This document shows positions 62,204 to 64,000 of a stretch of 64,000 nucleotides of DNA, in pieces; the first letter of the stretch is position 1; the number at the start of each line of letters is the position of its first letter. A program made the position numbers and the translations under genes. Source of the stretch: CAVWQV01 sp963757115 (GTDB lineage Bacteria; Pseudomonadota; Alphaproteobacteria; Acetobacterales; Acetobacteraceae); assembly GCA_963757115.1 (NCBI GenBank), contig CAVWQV010000004.1:186001-250000 (forward strand), read 5' to 3'. The notes under the pieces were generated by a model, which was not told the origin of the DNA, did no database searches, and saw nothing but the letters and a program-made list of their open reading frames with translations.

Positions 62204-63010
62204 ATGGACGGCGGTACGGACGCACGGCGGATCACGATTTACGGTCCGGAGGATTTTACGGGAATGCGTGAGGCCGGCCAGCTGGCCGCCGCAACCCTCG
62301 ACATGATCACGCCGCACGTCCGGCCAGGCGTCCCGACCGCCAGACTGGACGCGCTCTGCCACGAGTTCATCGCCGCGCACGGAGCCGTGCCCGCGCCGCT
62401 GAACTATCGCGGCTATCCGAAGGCGATCTGCACTTCCATCAATCACGTCGTCTGCCACGGCATCCCGGGGGAGCGGAAGCTCGACAACGGCGACGTCCTG
62501 AACATCGACGTGACCGTGATCCTGAACGGCTGGCACGGCGACAGCTCGCGGATGTATGTCGCCGGCACGCCCTCCACGCGCGCGCGCAACCTGGTGGACG
62601 TGACCTACGAGGCCCTGATGCGCGGCGTCGGCGCCGTCCGTCCGGGTGCGACGCTCGGGGATATCGGCCACGCGATCCAGACCTATGTCGAGGGCCAGCG
62701 GTTCAGCGTGGTGCGCGACTTCTGCGGCCACGGGATCGGGCGGCGGTTCCACGAGCCCCCAAACATCCTGCATTTCGGCCGGGCCGGCGAGGGCCCGGTG
62801 CTGCGACCTGGCATGTTCTTCACCATCGAGCCGATGGTGAACGCCGGGCGACCTGAGGTGAAGGTGCTTGACGACGGTTGGACCGCCGTGACCCGGGACC
62901 GCAGCCTGTCGGCGCAGTTCGAGCACATGATCGGGGTGACGGAGGATGGCTGCGAGGTATTCACCTACTCGCCCGCGGGTTTCACCAAGCCTCCTTACGG
63001 GGTCGACTGA
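62204..63010 (+). CDS. map: Methionine aminopeptidase, type I
   Basis: A 268-residue dinuclear-metal aminopeptidase removing the initiator methionine. Ligands D102, D113, H176, E209 and E240 are all in family context (NIDVTVILNGWHGDSS, GHGIGRRFHEPPNI, FTIEPMVNAG, SAQFEH), with substrate-site H85 in CHGIPGE. The M at 62204 follows GGAG; the frame opens at 62120. Downstream is the convergent TerC-type gene. Confidence 0.93.
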   Translation: MDGGTDARRITIYGPEDFTGMREAGQLAAATLDMITPHVRPGVPTARLDALCHEFIAAHGAVPAPLNYRGYPKAICTSINHVVCHGIPGERKLDNGDVLNIDVTVILNGWHGDSSRMYVAGTPSTRARNLVDVTYEALMRGVGAVRPGATLGDIGHAIQTYVEGQRFSVVRDFCGHGIGRRFHEPPNILHFGRAGEGPVLRPGMFFTIEPMVNAGRPEVKVLDDGWTAVTRDRSLSAQFEHMIGVTEDGCEVFTYSPAGFTKPPYGVD

Positions 63011-63052
63011 CCGGCGCACGGCACGCCGACTTCTCTGTCACTGCTTTCTCTA

Positions 63053-63712
63053 TCACTGGGCCCGCAGACGCTGCCAAGCGTGGACCATTGCCGCGGCCGC
63101 GCGCTCGTCCAGGGTGGTGTGGGCCGCCACGTCGTTCGACCCCTCCCAGATCATCCGCAGTGCCACGTAGAGCACGATCAGCAGTCCGACCCAGGCGATC
63201 CAGCGAAAGCGTTCCAGCAGCCCGGCGATCAGGCTGGCGGCAACACCCATCAGCACGACCGACAGGGCGAGCCCGACCGAGAGTATCCAAGTGCTGCCGT
63301 TCGCGGCCCCCGCCACCGCGAGCACGTTGTCGAGGCTCATCGAGACGTCGGCGAGCACGATCTGCATCATCGCCTGCCGGAGCGTCTTCGGCGATTGGCT
63401 CTCCTCGACCGCACCATGACGGTGCCGGCGCAACTCGCGGAACATTCGCCAGCAAACCCAGAGCAGCAGCAGGCCGCCGGCCAGCATCAAGCCGATGATG
63501 GCGAGCAGCTGCAGCGTGATTGCGCCGAAGCCGATGCGGATGACGGTCGCGCCGGCGATGCCGACGAAGATCGCGCGCCGCTTCTGCTCGGGGGGCAGCC
63601 CCGCCACCGCCAAACCCACAACCACGGCGTTGTCGCCCGCGAGGGCAACGTCGATGAACACGATCTGCGTCAGGGCTGCCGCGTCGTGGACCAGGGCGGG
63701 CGGGAGGGCCAT
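63053..63712 (-). CDS. TerC/YjbE-family integral membrane protein, putative metal exporter
   Basis: A 219-residue membrane protein with about seven membrane segments. The two inverted-repeat Asp motifs VFIDVALAGDNAVVVGLA and IVLADVSMSLDNVLAVAG identify the TerC family; length and order match YjbE-type proteins, implicated in Mn handling. ATG at 63712, immediately after an in-frame GTG. I looked for a manganese riboswitch upstream and saw none. Confidence 0.85.
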   Translation of the reverse strand: MALPPALVHDAAALTQIVFIDVALAGDNAVVVGLAVAGLPPEQKRRAIFVGIAGATVIRIGFGAITLQLLAIIGLMLAGGLLLLWVCWRMFRELRRHRHGAVEESQSPKTLRQAMMQIVLADVSMSLDNVLAVAGAANGSTWILSVGLALSVVLMGVAASLIAGLLERFRWIAWVGLLIVLYVALRMIWEGSNDVAAHTTLDERAAAAMVHAWQRLRAQ

Positions 63713-63815
63713 CACAGCGGATAGATCCTCTCGACGATCTCAGGCGTTCAATACGGATCTAGCCGCTCGCGTGCTCGAGCCATAGGCTTGGGGCAATAAG
63801 GGAGTCGTCCCGACC

Positions 63816-64000
63816 ATGGTTCCCCGTTACACGAGGCCGGAGATGGCGGCGATCTGGTCGCCCGCCAACCGCTTCCGCATCTGGTTCGAGATCGAGGCGC
63901 TCGCCGCGGAAGGCATGGCCGCGATCGGGGACATCCCCGCGGAGGCTGCGCGCAGCATCCGGCGGAACGGCGCTGCCCGGGTCGCCCACCTCGGCGAAGC
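63816..64000 (+). CDS. purB: Adenylosuccinate lyase, N-terminal part
   Basis: The first 61 codons, cut by the window end. MVPRYTRPEMAAIWS and the following FRIWFEIEALAAEGMA are the standard PurB start. The enzyme splits adenylosuccinate and SAICAR in purine synthesis. The catalytic residues lie outside the window. GGGAG lies about ten bases ahead of the ATG. Confidence 0.92.
   Translation, partial: MVPRYTRPEMAAIWSPANRFRIWFEIEALAAEGMAAIGDIPAEAARSIRRNGAARVAHLGE

Noticed and set aside
63716..63815. Manganese riboswitch upstream of the TerC-type gene
   Set aside because: The 100-base gap lacks the expected conserved loops and is shared with the purB start.

Overview
The window is GC-rich, densely packed bacterial DNA. 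The gene set points to an alphaproteobacterium, probably Rhodospirillales or Acetobacteraceae-like. The evidence is the hprK-rapZ-EIIA-ptsH-ptsI regulatory PTS locus, pgsA next to moaD/moaE, sdhCDAB, the short alphaproteobacterial HprK, and many acyl-CoA, LLM-flavin and ABC-transport genes. Genus cannot be read from the sequence alone. No rRNA, CRISPR array, transposase or integrase was recognised; one tRNA (Lys, anticodon CTT) was found.

Layout. 1-9796: end of gcvP, an LLM flavin oxygenase, an ArsR-type regulator, a DUF1127 protein, exported methionine sulfoxide reductases msrB/msrA, then an aldo/keto reductase coupled to leucine-degradation genes (isovaleryl-CoA dehydrogenase and both methylcrotonyl-CoA carboxylase subunits). 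9797-15565: a lower-GC, gene-poor interval with an orphan sugar-phosphate initiating transferase facing a secreted lectin-hydrolase; it ends at tRNA-Lys, and an imperfect copy of the tRNA 3' part lies at its other edge. 15808-19647: livHMGF branched-chain amino acid ABC transporter. 19681-28536: dodecin, a second LLM oxidoreductase, DUF72, pobA, a TfoX-like protein, Maf, pgsA, a lipoprotein, moaD/moaE and a phosphatase. 28597-32240: sdhCDAB. 32387-37357: ATP-dependent DNA ligase, a ThDP enzyme, and a PQQ dehydrogenase with its cytochrome c. 37576-41645: the regulatory PTS. 41789-49581: CoA transferase, a WecA-type transferase, a Baeyer-Villiger monooxygenase, an alpha/beta hydrolase lacking its serine, a third LLM protein and two methyltransferases. 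49910-52686: hsp20-lon. 52765-64000: tartrate dehydrogenase, pyrE, a three-subunit molybdenum hydroxylase, a secreted trypsin-like DUF4214 protein, a DUF4336 membrane fusion, map, a TerC-type membrane protein and the start of purB.

How genes fit together. Leucine uptake (liv) and leucine oxidation (ivd, mcc) lie on either side of the 9.8-15.6 kb interval. moaD/moaE supply molybdopterin needed by the molybdenum hydroxylase. The PQQ dehydrogenase is followed by a class I cytochrome c that can take its electrons. The PTS genes lack any sugar-specific EIIB/EIIC and look purely regulatory.

Sequence quality. Eleven genes change reading frame internally although both parts keep family motifs (livM, DUF72, a small secreted protein, the ThDP enzyme three times, PQQ dehydrogenase, ptsI twice, CoA transferase, alpha/beta hydrolase, two molybdenum-hydroxylase subunits, DUF4336 protein), and msrA has an in-frame TGA in its apparent signal peptide. 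Where the missing frame could be traced, one extra or missing base explains it. These are listed as type pseudogene because the frame is broken as given, but uncorrected base-level errors are the more likely cause than real gene decay.
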